Shown one piece after another: positions 1-9,170 of a DNA stretch of 64,000 bases. Origin of the DNA: Methanococcus aeolicus Nankai-3 (lineage in GTDB: Archaea; AGJL01; Methanococci; Methanococcales; Methanococcaceae); NCBI RefSeq assembly GCF_000017185.1, contig NC_009635.1, forward strand, positions 1 through 64,000, written 5' to 3'. Positions within the stretch are counted from its first letter, which is position 1, and each line of letters starts with the position of its first letter. The notes below the pieces were generated by a model. That model saw nothing but the letters and a program-made list of their open reading frames with translations. It did no database searches and had not been told where the DNA came from. Position numbers and translations under genes: made by a program.

Positions 1-8
1 ATAATCAA

Positions 9-163
9 ATATATGGCATACTAAGAACTTTTTGCAATATTATAGAACAAATTAAATAAATATCCCTTTGGGATTTTTATTTTTATAATATAATGATTTT
101 GTTTTAATAAATCTTTGATTTATCATAATTATGAAGGAATTTGACTTTTTGAACACACTATAA
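9..163. repeat. Family B inverted-repeat element upstream of first gene
   Basis: The left end (near 9-30, ...GGCATACTAAGAACTTTTTG) and the right end (near 141-163, TTGACTTTTTGAACACACTATA) are imperfect inverted repeats matching the ends of the other family B elements. Inside lie hairpin modules TCCCTTTGGGA and AAATCTTTGATTT. It sits just before the start of the membrane-protein gene at 196 and may form its 5' leader. Assignment rests on comparison with copies near 4.2, 57.3 and 63.4 kb in this window. Confidence 0.5.
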
Positions 164-195
164 AAAACATAAAAATAATATTTAACCGTGATTAC

Positions 196-1440
196 ATGAT
201 TTCAACATTTAAAGAAATATTGGCTAAAAAAAATATAAAATATGATAATCCCGTAATTGTTATTTTATTAGGTTATTTGGCAATATTTGTCCTTGCCATA
301 CCTTATTATTATAAGTTTAATTTATTTTCTCTATTAAATATATTTTTAGTTATTTTTTTACTTATTCTTTCCTTTGCCCTGCCATTTTTGTTAAATGTGG
401 ATATAGAGGGAAATAATAAAATCTCTAATTTTTATAGACTTTACGGGTTATTATTATTTATTATTATATTTTATGGCGTATTTGTTGTTATGAATTCCAT
501 TTTATTTGCCGTTTTATGCTCACTGTTTGTTATTGGAATATCAAATTTATATGTTAAATATAAACTATACGATAACGGACAGGATATAAAAAATAAACAA
601 CATGAAAAATATTGTAAATTCAAGGAATTGCTATTTAAAAATATGGATAATATAATATTTGCCATTGGAATTATGTCATTTATGGCGTTGGTGATTATTC
701 ATAATGCTATACCGTTGTTTAATTATCCTGTTAGGATGAGTTTATCTGCGGACCCACTTAGATTAATATCTACGGGAGCTCTGGTATATGGAGGTATTAA
801 TAATATATTTTATTTTATAATTGCCTTTATTTTACTAATATTATTGGGCTATAAAATGGGCGTATTAATCGTTTTTATAGCTTTTTTAGTATATAGATAT
901 CAAACAAAAAAAATAAAAATAAAATATATATTGTTGTCAATCATAGGATTAATTGGATTATTGGCTTTAATGTCAAAAGCAATACTATATACATCAAATC
1001 AAAATTGGAATATTGGTGTATTTGGCATATTATCATATAGGGCCTATTTTGATATAATGGTGCTGGAAAAAATAATAAATTATCCATATATGTTGCTGGG
1101 GGCAATCTCTTTAAATCCTATTGGGGAAGGACTTATTGCAACCACTTTATTGGGGTATTCAAATCCACATAATATTACTTCAACAATGTTTGGACCCATA
1201 TTATTGGATTTCGGATTATGGGGAGGATTATTATTTGCATTTTTATTGGGTCTAGCAAGTAAATTAATATATGGGGGAGATAGAAAACTATATGCAATAT
1301 ATGCATCAATATTATTATCTATGTGTGAAGTTGGTATTAATTATGGTTTTTTAATTATTGTGTTTGTAATGTTATATGTGAATTCTAAATTATCGATACT
1401 AAAAAATAAAAATAGAAATAAAAATAAAAATAGAACATAA
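196..1440 (+). CDS. Multi-pass membrane protein, O-antigen polymerase-like (DUF70/PF01901 type)
   Basis: A 414-residue protein made almost entirely of hydrophobic segments, about ten to twelve membrane spans. The conserved-looking stretch around residues 295-350 (Pro-Ile-Gly-Glu-Gly, then Thr-Ser-Thr-Met-Phe-Gly-Pro) resembles oligosaccharide repeat-unit polymerases, and I recall a methanococcal family of this kind (PF01901). If right, it would polymerise surface glycan units at the cell membrane. The C-terminus is a low-complexity Lys/Asn tail encoded by AAAAATAAAAATAG-like repeats. A weak GTGA precedes the start. The next gene follows after 35 bp containing one GGAGCTCC. Membrane location is clear; function is a family-level guess. 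Confidence 0.55.
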   Translation: MISTFKEILAKKNIKYDNPVIVILLGYLAIFVLAIPYYYKFNLFSLLNIFLVIFLLILSFALPFLLNVDIEGNNKISNFYRLYGLLLFIIIFYGVFVVMNSILFAVLCSLFVIGISNLYVKYKLYDNGQDIKNKQHEKYCKFKELLFKNMDNIIFAIGIMSFMALVIIHNAIPLFNYPVRMSLSADPLRLISTGALVYGGINNIFYFIIAFILLILLGYKMGVLIVFIAFLVYRYQTKKIKIKYILLSIIGLIGLLALMSKAILYTSNQNWNIGVFGILSYRAYFDIMVLEKIINYPYMLLGAISLNPIGEGLIATTLLGYSNPHNITSTMFGPILLDFGLWGGLLFAFLLGLASKLIYGGDRKLYAIYASILLSMCEVGINYGFLIIVFVMLYVNSKLSILKNKNRNKNKNRT

Positions 1441-1475
1441 GGAGCTCCACCATAAACACCATATAATGTGATATT

Positions 1476-2579
1476 ATGGATTTTGAAAATAATAATGTTA
1501 ATGATAATATTGAAGTTAAAAAACTTGAAAAGAATATAAAATATATCGTTCTTGTTGTTGATATGGATGACGATATTGGAAGAAAAGCCAATATTAAAAC
1601 CCCGATATTAGGCAGATGTGACTGTATAGATGGAGCAATAAAATTAGGATTGGCTGACCCGGGGGATACAGATACAAACTCCATATTGGGGGGCGTAAAA
1701 TTATATGATGAGTTAAAAAAAGAAGGAAAAGATGTTGAAATTATAGTTATAGCAGGACATAAAAATGTAGAATCAGAAGAATGTGCATTAAAAATAAAAG
1801 AACAATTGGATTTTTTAAATTATCTTTATGACCCAAATTTTATATATATAGTTTCAGATGGGAAAGAAGATGAATTAGTTTTAAATTATTTGAGAAATAA
1901 TAATATTTTTGTATGGAAAAAAAGAATAGTTATAAAACAAAATGAATCATTAGAATCAACATATTATCTGGTTCAGGAATTCCTACATAAAACTATGTCC
2001 CAGTATGTTCCATTAATATTCACAGTAATAGGGTTTGTATTGGTAATGGGAGCTCTCTTAGAGGGATTAGGGTGGAGAATAATAGCAGGGTTAGCTGGAC
2101 TATATATTCTTTTAGAGGGTTCCGGATTAACTAAATCCATCAGAAAATCATTTAAAGAAGGTAAAGAAAGCATTGAGTTTGGAAAAATTACTCCAATAGG
2201 TAATATATTAAGTGTGATTATTATAATAATTGGAATATTATATTCATATAAGGTATCCAGTGGTTTAGAATATATAACAGCACTTGGAACTTTTTTATAT
2301 ACGATTGCCAATCCATTAACTTTGGGGATATTAATATACATTGTAATTAGGTTTATCGATGAGGTATTATATTCGGAAAAGGATTTAATAACTTTATTCA
2401 AAGGACTATTCTTTAAAATATTGTTAATATTTATGTCAAGAGAATTATTGCTGTTATTTTCCGGATTTCTGTATGGGGATATTTCATTTATAATAATAAG
2501 TGTGTATGTTGCAATATATATTTCCATAATAGTTTTGCTATCAGCAGTATTATTTTCCATACGACATAGTAAAAAATAA
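1476..2579 (+). CDS. DUF373 family membrane protein
   Basis: A 367-residue protein with a soluble N-terminal half (about 1-170) and a C-terminal half with about six to seven membrane spans. The N-terminal part starts with a beta strand and VVDMDDDIG, followed by a conserved ILGRCDCIDGA and GLADPGDTDTN, which I associate with the archaeal DUF373 family. The aspartate cluster suggests a metal or nucleotide site, but no function is established that I know of. It lies 35 bp behind the preceding membrane protein on the same strand, so the two are probably co-transcribed. Confidence 0.75.
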   Translation: MDFENNNVNDNIEVKKLEKNIKYIVLVVDMDDDIGRKANIKTPILGRCDCIDGAIKLGLADPGDTDTNSILGGVKLYDELKKEGKDVEIIVIAGHKNVESEECALKIKEQLDFLNYLYDPNFIYIVSDGKEDELVLNYLRNNNIFVWKKRIVIKQNESLESTYYLVQEFLHKTMSQYVPLIFTVIGFVLVMGALLEGLGWRIIAGLAGLYILLEGSGLTKSIRKSFKEGKESIEFGKITPIGNILSVIIIIIGILYSYKVSSGLEYITALGTFLYTIANPLTLGILIYIVIRFIDEVLYSEKDLITLFKGLFFKILLIFMSRELLLLFSGFLYGDISFIIISVYVAIYISIIVLLSAVLFSIRHSKK

Positions 2580-2671
2580 TGATAATAATTGATTATTAAT
2601 TTAATTAAACAAATGGATATATGATATTTATATTTTGTTATATCATATATTAATTTATATTATGGGATATT

Positions 2672-3625
2672 ATGCTAAAAATCATAGGATATGATGGAGA
2701 AGAAATAGAAACAATGGGCCCTGAGGAGATTAACAATGAGAACTACAATGTTATATGGGTGGATTGCTATGATCCATCTGATGAGGAGCTCCTACAATTG
2801 TCTAAAAATATTGGGATAGAAATAGAGGAATTAAAAGCAGGGCTCGATGAGTTGGAAGTTCCAAGGGTTGAAGAAGAGGACGACTATTATTTAATAGTTT
2901 ATAAAGCTCCGCTATTTGAAGAAGACATTACAACAACATCTTTTGGGATATTTATAAAGGATAATATTATATTAACTATTCATATTGATAAAATAAACTC
3001 CCTTGGTAAGATATACAGCCTTTTAAAGACTAAAAAACCCAAAACTTTTTTAGACCGTGGAAAAGGATTTTTTTTATATTCCCTATTAAATCAAATAACA
3101 ATTAGTTATTCAAGAATTATGTTAAATTTAGATGATGAATTGGATAGGTTGGAAGAAGTTTTATTAAAGCATCAAGACCAAAATATAACTACTGAAATAC
3201 TTCAACTTAGGAAAACCTTGGTATATTTCCATAAGGCATTGGTATCAAATAAAGATGTTCTTTCTATCTTAAAAAGAAAATATCTTCCAATAACTACCCA
3301 AGATGATAGGGAGCATATTGAGGATTTATATTATGATACATTGCAGTTGATAGACATGGAGACCACATACAGGGAGCTCCTTGTTTCTACTATGGATATG
3401 GGCATATCTCTTGAAAATATAAGAATGAATCAAAAAATGAAAATATTAACTATGATTACGGCATTATTTGCCCTGCCAGTGTGGATAACTGGTATTTATG
3501 GTATGAATTTTAAATATATGCCTTTGTTAAATAATCCATATGGTTTTTGGGTTATATTTGGTATTACAATAATGTCTATTATGTTGGTGTTGTATGTATT
3601 TTCAATTGAAAAATGGATAAAATAA
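2672..3625 (+). CDS. corA: CorA-family magnesium/divalent cation channel
   Basis: A 317-residue protein of normal CorA length. A long cytoplasmic, helix-rich N-terminal domain is followed by two C-terminal membrane helices. The diagnostic channel motif Gly-Met-Asn occurs at about residues 277-279 within TGIYGMNF, at the end of the first helix. The protein ends with basic residues after the second helix, as in the family. It would mediate Mg2+ (or Co2+/Ni2+) uptake as a homopentamer. The upstream 90 bp contain AT-rich TATA-like sequence, so it may have its own promoter. Confidence 0.93.
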   Translation: MLKIIGYDGEEIETMGPEEINNENYNVIWVDCYDPSDEELLQLSKNIGIEIEELKAGLDELEVPRVEEEDDYYLIVYKAPLFEEDITTTSFGIFIKDNIILTIHIDKINSLGKIYSLLKTKKPKTFLDRGKGFFLYSLLNQITISYSRIMLNLDDELDRLEEVLLKHQDQNITTEILQLRKTLVYFHKALVSNKDVLSILKRKYLPITTQDDREHIEDLYYDTLQLIDMETTYRELLVSTMDMGISLENIRMNQKMKILTMITALFALPVWITGIYGMNFKYMPLLNNPYGFWVIFGITIMSIMLVLYVFSIEKWIK

Positions 3626-3704
3626 TAAAAATCATACAGTAGTATAATACAGTAATATAACAATAAAGAATACAGAAAATACACATAAATATGGTGGTGA
3701 GATT

Positions 3705-3977
3705 ATGAAGGAAATAATAATTTGGTCGGCTTATTTGGATGCTGAAAAAAGTAGAAAAGAAGGAAGAAAAATACCAAAAGAATTATGTGTAAATAATCCA
3801 AAAATAAAAGATATATATAATTCATTGAGAAAACTTGGATACAATGCAGAGATTGTGAAAAATAAATGCCATCCAAAAGAATGGTGGGAAATTGTGGGAT
3901 ATATTAAAGTTAAAGTAAATGATGATATTCCTAAATTGGAAATTCTTAAAAAGATATGTGAGAATTTGAAAAAATAA
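3705..3977 (+). CDS. srp19: Signal recognition particle protein SRP19
   Basis: A 90-residue basic protein matching archaeal SRP19 in length and order: an N-terminal strand with IIWSAYLDAEKSRKEGRKIP, then the Lys-rich region and HPKEWWEIVGYIKV near residues 50-65. It binds 7S RNA and promotes assembly with SRP54 for membrane targeting of nascent proteins. The start is supported by GGTGAG 6-11 bases upstream. FtsY, the SRP receptor, is 50 kb further on. It is followed by an intergenic stretch full of repeats. Confidence 0.95.
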   Translation: MKEIIIWSAYLDAEKSRKEGRKIPKELCVNNPKIKDIYNSLRKLGYNAEIVKNKCHPKEWWEIVGYIKVKVNDDIPKLEILKKICENLKK

Positions 3978-4030
3978 AAAAATAAAAATGCAAATCGAAG
4001 ATTTGCTTTTATATCTTTTTGTGGTTATAT

Positions 4031-4152
4031 TATAGTAAGTTCAAAAACTGTCCCTTTATTGTTCCAAATAATTAAGTGCGATAAGACGAATTAATATAAT
4101 ATAATCTTATTTACAAAATATGGGGTGAAACAGTTCGAAGATTGACTATATA
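4031..4152. repeat. Family A inverted-repeat (MITE-like) element, copy A1
   Basis: The left end TATAGTAAGTTCAAAAACTG and the right end GTTCGAAGATTGACTATA (about 4133-4150) are imperfect inverted repeats. Related ends recur at 15.4, 24.2, 45.3, 46.2 and 58.4 kb. There is no open reading frame inside. Together with the next element it fills the 318-bp gap between the ends of srp19 and the convergent sugar-kinase gene. Confidence 0.65.
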
Positions 4153-4170
4153 GTATGGGAGCTCCCAATT

Positions 4171-4295
4171 ATAGCATGTTCAAAAAGTGTATTCTTTAAA
4201 TGTCCAAAAATACAATGAGCTCCCTTCCATAAATTATAAAGAATATTTATTGTATGTCATATTTTTGTGTAAAAAGTTCCTGAACATACCATATA
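4171..4295. repeat. Family B inverted-repeat element, copy B2
   Basis: The left end ATAGCATGTTCAAAAAGTG and the right end AAAAGTTCCTGAACATACCATAT (4274-4296) are inverted repeats. The right end abuts the stop codon of the convergent ADP-dependent kinase gene. A GGAGCTCC octamer lies at 4158-4165, between this element and A1. Confidence 0.6.
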
Positions 4296-5723
4296 TTATT
4301 TTTTATTAGCTTCTTTTAATAATGAAACATAACCAACAAATGCACCAGAGGATATAGTATCACCCAATCCAACAGTAGATTTTGGAACATCTACTAATCT
4401 TGATGGTGTTGCCACAATTTTATAGTTTTTATATTTTTCTTCTTTTTGTAGGTTATCCACTATTGATTTAAATAATTCATTATATTTATTGTGGGGGACA
4501 GTTAATCCCTTCAACAGGTCTGAAACTTTTGATATTTCTCCTAATTTTGCCTTTGTAGCTGCAAGTATTGTGGCCAATTCAAGAATTTTTTTAAGTTGTT
4601 TTGTAGTTAATGGATTATCCTTTTTACACATTACCAGAATATAATATAGGGTATGAACTTGCAGGAGCTCCAAGTTAGGATATGTTTCCATTATAATTTT
4701 CGATGCTTCTACCACATCTTCCATTTTACTATCTTTTATTATTTTTTGCCCTAATTCTTCATATCCCATAGTGCTAATTAAATTGCCAACTTCTGTTTCA
4801 TCCATACCCAAACAGTCCATTTTTGGAAGTATTCTATTAATTATATTTTTTCTGAGATTTATATTTTGAATAGATGCAAATTCCAAATGAATTTTTATTT
4901 TTTTATTTTTTTGCCGTAATAAATCCAAATCCTCCTCAGCCTTTGTGAAATAATATTCGTATGTCTTTCCATCGCTGTATTTTTCTTTTATGCCCTGATA
5001 TCCTGAAAATATGGCACAATCAATTTGTTCTCCTATTTCTGGAAGTTTTTCTTTTAAATCTTCTTTTATTTCTAATCTTAATTTATCTGGTCTTGACGCT
5101 ACAATAAATCTATTTGCAATAGGTGTAATTATGTGTTTGTCGCCCAATTTAAATTCTATTCCTTCTTTATATTCAAATATCCTATTTATTTTTAAAGGGT
5201 CATTTTCTTTATAAGATTCTATTGGTTTTTTTAACACTAAATTGCCATCTACAACGGAAGGATATACTAAATTATCATTATCTACAAACATTTCCGCCTG
5301 TTTCTTTGATAAAATTGGAGAATAAGCTATAACTTTTTTTGTCCTTAAAATTGATAAAAGATTTGCTATAATTCCAACCTGCCCTCCCATTCTTTCTTCA
5401 TCATATTTAAAATTGTCAAACCATTTATTTAAATTTTCATCATCTAAAAGAGGAACCTCTGCTGGTTTTCCATTGGCCATGGCATGAATTAACCTAGCAA
5501 TATAATCGATAGGATTACAGATTTTTCTAGGATATTCATTATATTTTTCAATTATATCGTCCTCCCCATATCGTTCTATGAGATTTTGAATTTCTTTTCC
5601 ACTCGTATAATATTTTATGGCATCAACATTTACATTATATGCCAAAAAAATACTTATATTTGAAAAATCCAAATAATCCATGCATTCCCTATATTCTTTA
5701 TATTCATTACAACTTGTATCCAT
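4296..5723 (-). CDS. pfkC: ADP-dependent phosphofructokinase/glucokinase
   Basis: A 475-residue ribokinase-fold kinase of the archaeal ADP-dependent type, which phosphorylates fructose-6-phosphate and/or glucose using ADP as donor. The N-terminal AYNVNVDA and GGQVGIIANLLS are sugar-binding segments; the catalytic motif GLGDTISSGAF lies near residues 452-462, with Asp455 as likely base. In M. jannaschii the homologue beside PGI is bifunctional (recalled knowledge), so glucokinase activity is plausible. It is the last of three minus-strand genes (glycogen synthase, PGI, this kinase), 86 bp after PGI, consistent with an operon for storage-sugar use. Confidence 0.92.
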   Translation of the reverse strand: MDTSCNEYKEYRECMDYLDFSNISIFLAYNVNVDAIKYYTSGKEIQNLIERYGEDDIIEKYNEYPRKICNPIDYIARLIHAMANGKPAEVPLLDDENLNKWFDNFKYDEERMGGQVGIIANLLSILRTKKVIAYSPILSKKQAEMFVDNDNLVYPSVVDGNLVLKKPIESYKENDPLKINRIFEYKEGIEFKLGDKHIITPIANRFIVASRPDKLRLEIKEDLKEKLPEIGEQIDCAIFSGYQGIKEKYSDGKTYEYYFTKAEEDLDLLRQKNKKIKIHLEFASIQNINLRKNIINRILPKMDCLGMDETEVGNLISTMGYEELGQKIIKDSKMEDVVEASKIIMETYPNLELLQVHTLYYILVMCKKDNPLTTKQLKKILELATILAATKAKLGEISKVSDLLKGLTVPHNKYNELFKSIVDNLQKEEKYKNYKIVATPSRLVDVPKSTVGLGDTISSGAFVGYVSLLKEANKK

Positions 5724-5809
5724 AATTGCACCACCAAAAAAACAGCAAATATTGATTATATCAATGCGGAATATACAAAAATACTAAAAATACATATTTA
5801 AAGGATATT

Positions 5810-7114
5810 TTATATTTCAATGCAATATTTTTTAGTAGGTTTGGACTCTTTTATTTCATCAACTGGACATTCCTCCAATAATTTCCGCGTAATTATTTTA
5901 CCTCCTTCAACTGCTGGCTGGTTAAAAGCATTAATTTCAAGGAGCTCCCCCATGAATGCCGTCTGCATCTCATATAAATATATTAATTTTCCAATAGTAT
6001 ATTCATTTAATTCATCTATATTGATACTAATATTTGGAATTTTATTATTAGTTAGTGAAATTTCAGTTCCTTTTTGCTCACTGTGTATTAGCGTTGATAA
6101 AGTCCGATTGTTTAGATAGTTGGAGCTCCGTATTTTTAAATCATATTTGAATTTATGCACGGTTATAAATGTAATAATTATATTTTTTAATCCATCCATA
6201 TATAATTGAAGCTGAGAATGCTGGTCTTTTGCACCAAGGGATATAACGGGAGTTTGTCCAATCCCATTTTTACCTATACTTTCGGCCCATAATTGCCTAT
6301 ACCATAGTCCAAATTTATGCAATCTCTCAATATATGGCATAAGCACAGAAATAGTTTTTCCCTTATTGTAGGCAATATAATGTATTGTGGCGTTCATTAA
6401 TGCAGGATTTTTAAAAATATCTTTATTCCTACATAATTTGTCCATTTCCTTTGCCCCTTCGATTAGTGCTTCAATATCTATATCCATACAGCATAGTGGG
6501 GCTAGTCCCACAGCAGAAAATACAGAAAATCTTCCTCCAACATTTTCGGGCATTCTATAAAATTTATATCCTTCCCTATCTGCAATATTTTTTAATTCGC
6601 CAGTATTTGCAACTACCACAATATTTTTTTTATAATCCTTTGTTATGCCTTTCAATTTTTCTTCAATTATCAAAAAATTTGCAAGAGTTTCAGCAGTATT
6701 TCCAGATTTGCTTATGGCAAATACCAATGTTTTTTTTAAATTAATAATATTTAAAATCTCAAAAGTTTTTTCTGGGTCAGAATTATCCAAAAAATATACC
6801 TTTTTATCATTAAGGTCATTGTAGTGTATTCCTTTTACTCCTTCATATATTGCCTGAGTTCCCAATATTGAACCCCCCATTCCAATAACTACTATATTGT
6901 CAAAATCTTTTGAATATTCTTTTAGTTCATAATATATCAATATATCATCATAAATAATCTTCATAAATCCTAATTCATCATTTTTGCATTTTTGCATAAC
7001 CTTGTCATATGCCGTATTTATTTTCTCTTTTATGTTCACAAAATCTAAGAGTGATATCCCCTCTTCATATATAATTTCATCCATGATATTTGTGTAATTT
7101 AATTCTATGTTCAT
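5810..7114 (-). CDS. pgi: Glucose-6-phosphate isomerase
   Basis: A 434-residue protein of the PGI/PMI superfamily (not the cupin PGI found in some Euryarchaeota). It interconverts glucose-6-P and fructose-6-P. Visible motifs are the phosphate-binding SKSGNTAET (near residue 134), KDQHSQLQLYMDG with the catalytic-loop His (near 296), and the C-terminal PGI signature FNQPAVEGGK (near 400). It lies between glycogen synthase and the ADP-dependent kinase, matching the route glycogen to glucose-6-P to fructose bisphosphate. A family B end lies in the 116-bp gap upstream. Confidence 0.95.
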   Translation of the reverse strand: MNIELNYTNIMDEIIYEEGISLLDFVNIKEKINTAYDKVMQKCKNDELGFMKIIYDDILIYYELKEYSKDFDNIVVIGMGGSILGTQAIYEGVKGIHYNDLNDKKVYFLDNSDPEKTFEILNIINLKKTLVFAISKSGNTAETLANFLIIEEKLKGITKDYKKNIVVVANTGELKNIADREGYKFYRMPENVGGRFSVFSAVGLAPLCCMDIDIEALIEGAKEMDKLCRNKDIFKNPALMNATIHYIAYNKGKTISVLMPYIERLHKFGLWYRQLWAESIGKNGIGQTPVISLGAKDQHSQLQLYMDGLKNIIITFITVHKFKYDLKIRSSNYLNNRTLSTLIHSEQKGTEISLTNNKIPNISINIDELNEYTIGKLIYLYEMQTAFMGELLEINAFNQPAVEGGKIITRKLLEECPVDEIKESKPTKKYCIEI

Positions 7115-7157
7115 TATTTCCCCTCTATTCTTAATTATATATCATTAATTATTTGAT

Positions 7158-7187
7158 GTAAAAAGTTCTCGAACAGACCACATATAA
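7158..7187. repeat. Family B end fragment
   Basis: AAAAAGTTCTCGAACAGACC with trailing ACATAT matches the right end of family B elements (compare 4274-4296 and 57370-57390). I found no matching partner end close by, so this looks like a solo or degraded end between glgA and pgi. Confidence 0.4.
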
Positions 7188-7230
7188 AATCCTTTAAATT
7201 TTCATATCTATACACTATATAATTTATACC

Positions 7231-8811
7231 TCATATCTTGCCATATGTGTGGGTATAAATTGCACCTCCAAATAGTGCCTTATATTTATCTGCACTGTCA
7301 TTATTTTGCCAACTCAAATTTTTAAATACATGATTATAACAATTTTTCATCATATTATTCAAAGGACTACCTTTTTCATATGGACTTTTAGGGCAATTGC
7401 CATGACTATACTCTAAAAACATGCATACTTCTTCAATACGATAATATGTCCAATTTAAGGCATGTCCAATAGCCCACATTAATCCTACTTTATCGTAATT
7501 TTTAAACAAAATTCCAGTAGCTTCATGAAAATTGGGGTTATTTAATATGTCTGGATTTAATGAAATTATGGAGTCTTTTAATCCCCCCACCTCTCTTGCG
7601 ATTACTGGTGTGCAGTGTGCCATGGATTCCATTTGAACTAATCCACATGGCTCCCATAATGAAGGTGTAATTGTCCAATCGCTACTAGCATATATGATCG
7701 AAGATAATGGCATGCAGTGTCCAATTAGTGCCATGACATTTCCATTATATGATTCGGCAAAATCAGCCAAATTTTTCTCTATTCGTTCATCTCCTTTCGC
7801 AAGTATTACTAATTGGATATCATGTTCCTCAAATAATTCGGAAAATGCTTCAATTGTTATATCGAATCCTTTCTGATGAGTTGCTCTACCAACAATTCCA
7901 AATAATGGAACATTTCGCTCTTTTTGTTTGTTATTTAATTCCCCATATATTTCAACATCTGTTCCAGATATTAACTGTTTATCCATTCCATTCCATGCTT
8001 CAACATATTTGGATATCCCCCTATCTGCCAACCATGCATATTTTATTTTAGGTTTGATAATATTTGCATCTTCTGCCCCATAATCGCAGGTGAAAGCATA
8101 TTTTTTTGGATCCAATTTATTGTTGCATAATGTATTCATCCTATTTAATATGGTCGTTGAATTAAATGTTTCAAAATCAATACCATTTATAATTCCATGA
8201 TATGGCTTAATTTTACTTTGATTGTGTATATAATCTATTAATTTTATTTCTTCGGCATGTGTTGGGCTCACGGTATTAAATGCATCACTAAAATAAATAC
8301 CCAATTCCAAAAATGGCATGACTAATCCTTTATATTCTATAATTGGCCCTTTAAATGCTTCATTGTGAATGGTCATGGTCGTAGGTAGATTGAGTTTTTC
8401 ATGACATTTTGCTATTGCAAGACCACATGCCCAGTCATGTCCTGAAACACAATCCACAGGATATTTACCCAAATATGACACAACCAAATCTGCAAATATA
8501 TCATATTTCAAAGGGTCCCAAGTGTCAAGTGCATTGAAATCTTTGTTGCTAAATACCACCATATCAATATTTGTAGTTGGGTGTTTTGTGATTATAACAT
8601 CAAATTCAAAATCAATCCCCTTATATTTGGTCTTTAATTTGTCTGTTTTTGCATGTGGTAAATTAGAGATTTTACCATTGTGGTCTGGCGTTATAATAAT
8701 AACATCATTTCCATTTCTTTTCAAAAACTTTGGCAAATCTCTCATTACATCTCCTAATCCACCGATAGAAGTTAATGGTGCTATGGTAGGCGTTAATATG
8801 GCTAACTTCAT
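7231..8811 (-). CDS. glgA: Glycogen/starch synthase, GT5 family
   Basis: A 526-residue glucosyltransferase with two Rossmann domains. The N-terminal LTPTIAPLTSIGGLGDV matches the GT5 nucleotide-sugar loop, although Ser replaces the usual Lys before the glycines. The C-terminal half has the WEPCGLVQMESM donor-site motif (E-x7-E type) and EVGGL. It elongates alpha-1,4-glucan from a nucleotide-glucose. The longest reading frame begins at GTG 8823, but that GTG overlaps the ribosome site GTGGAGG; ATG at 8811 is the better start. It is first of the minus-strand glgA-pgi-pfkC set. It has no GGAGCTCC, unusual here for its length. Confidence 0.9.
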   Translation of the reverse strand: MKLAILTPTIAPLTSIGGLGDVMRDLPKFLKRNGNDVIIITPDHNGKISNLPHAKTDKLKTKYKGIDFEFDVIITKHPTTNIDMVVFSNKDFNALDTWDPLKYDIFADLVVSYLGKYPVDCVSGHDWACGLAIAKCHEKLNLPTTMTIHNEAFKGPIIEYKGLVMPFLELGIYFSDAFNTVSPTHAEEIKLIDYIHNQSKIKPYHGIINGIDFETFNSTTILNRMNTLCNNKLDPKKYAFTCDYGAEDANIIKPKIKYAWLADRGISKYVEAWNGMDKQLISGTDVEIYGELNNKQKERNVPLFGIVGRATHQKGFDITIEAFSELFEEHDIQLVILAKGDERIEKNLADFAESYNGNVMALIGHCMPLSSIIYASSDWTITPSLWEPCGLVQMESMAHCTPVIAREVGGLKDSIISLNPDILNNPNFHEATGILFKNYDKVGLMWAIGHALNWTYYRIEEVCMFLEYSHGNCPKSPYEKGSPLNNMMKNCYNHVFKNLSWQNNDSADKYKALFGGAIYTHTYGKI

Positions 8812-9170
8812 AATATCCTCCACATAATGACATATATAATAACCATAATTATAATACTATTAATTATAATATTTTGTATTGATGGTATATATAATATATA
8901 CATTTATAAATAGTAATATAATACAGTATGGCCATAGATATAGCATATTCAAAAAGTCAAATTCTCGGGTAAAGTTCCTGAACATATTATAATATAAATT
9001 TTATATCAATAAGCCAATTGGAGGCATATATTATAGGATAATTAATCTTTTTGGATTTATCAGAACAAACTTTTCGAACACATCAAGACTATATACTATC
9101 TATAAATATGTGGTGTGAAATATATAATGGCATATAAAATTATAGAATAGATTGAGAGAAAGGGGAGATT
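8812..9170. promoter_or_regulatory. Divergent intergenic region between glgA and GT4 genes
   Basis: This 359-bp region must hold promoters for both directions. A/T-only stretches such as TATATATAATATATAC (about 8888-8903) are TATA-box candidates. A minimal family B inverted pair occupies about 8939-8992 (ATTCAAAAAGTC ... AAGTTCCTGAACATATTAT), and another B end (AAACTTTTCGAACACATC) lies near 9067-9084. I see no coding sequence or RNA gene. Confidence 0.45.

Noticed and set aside
47-120. Gene at the left edge
   Set aside because: The first 195 bases contain only repeat ends and short palindromes; no frame with a plausible start was found.
1973-2560. 195-residue minus-strand frame inside the DUF373 gene
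   Set aside because: It is the antisense shadow of a membrane protein, with no ribosome site and an unnatural composition.
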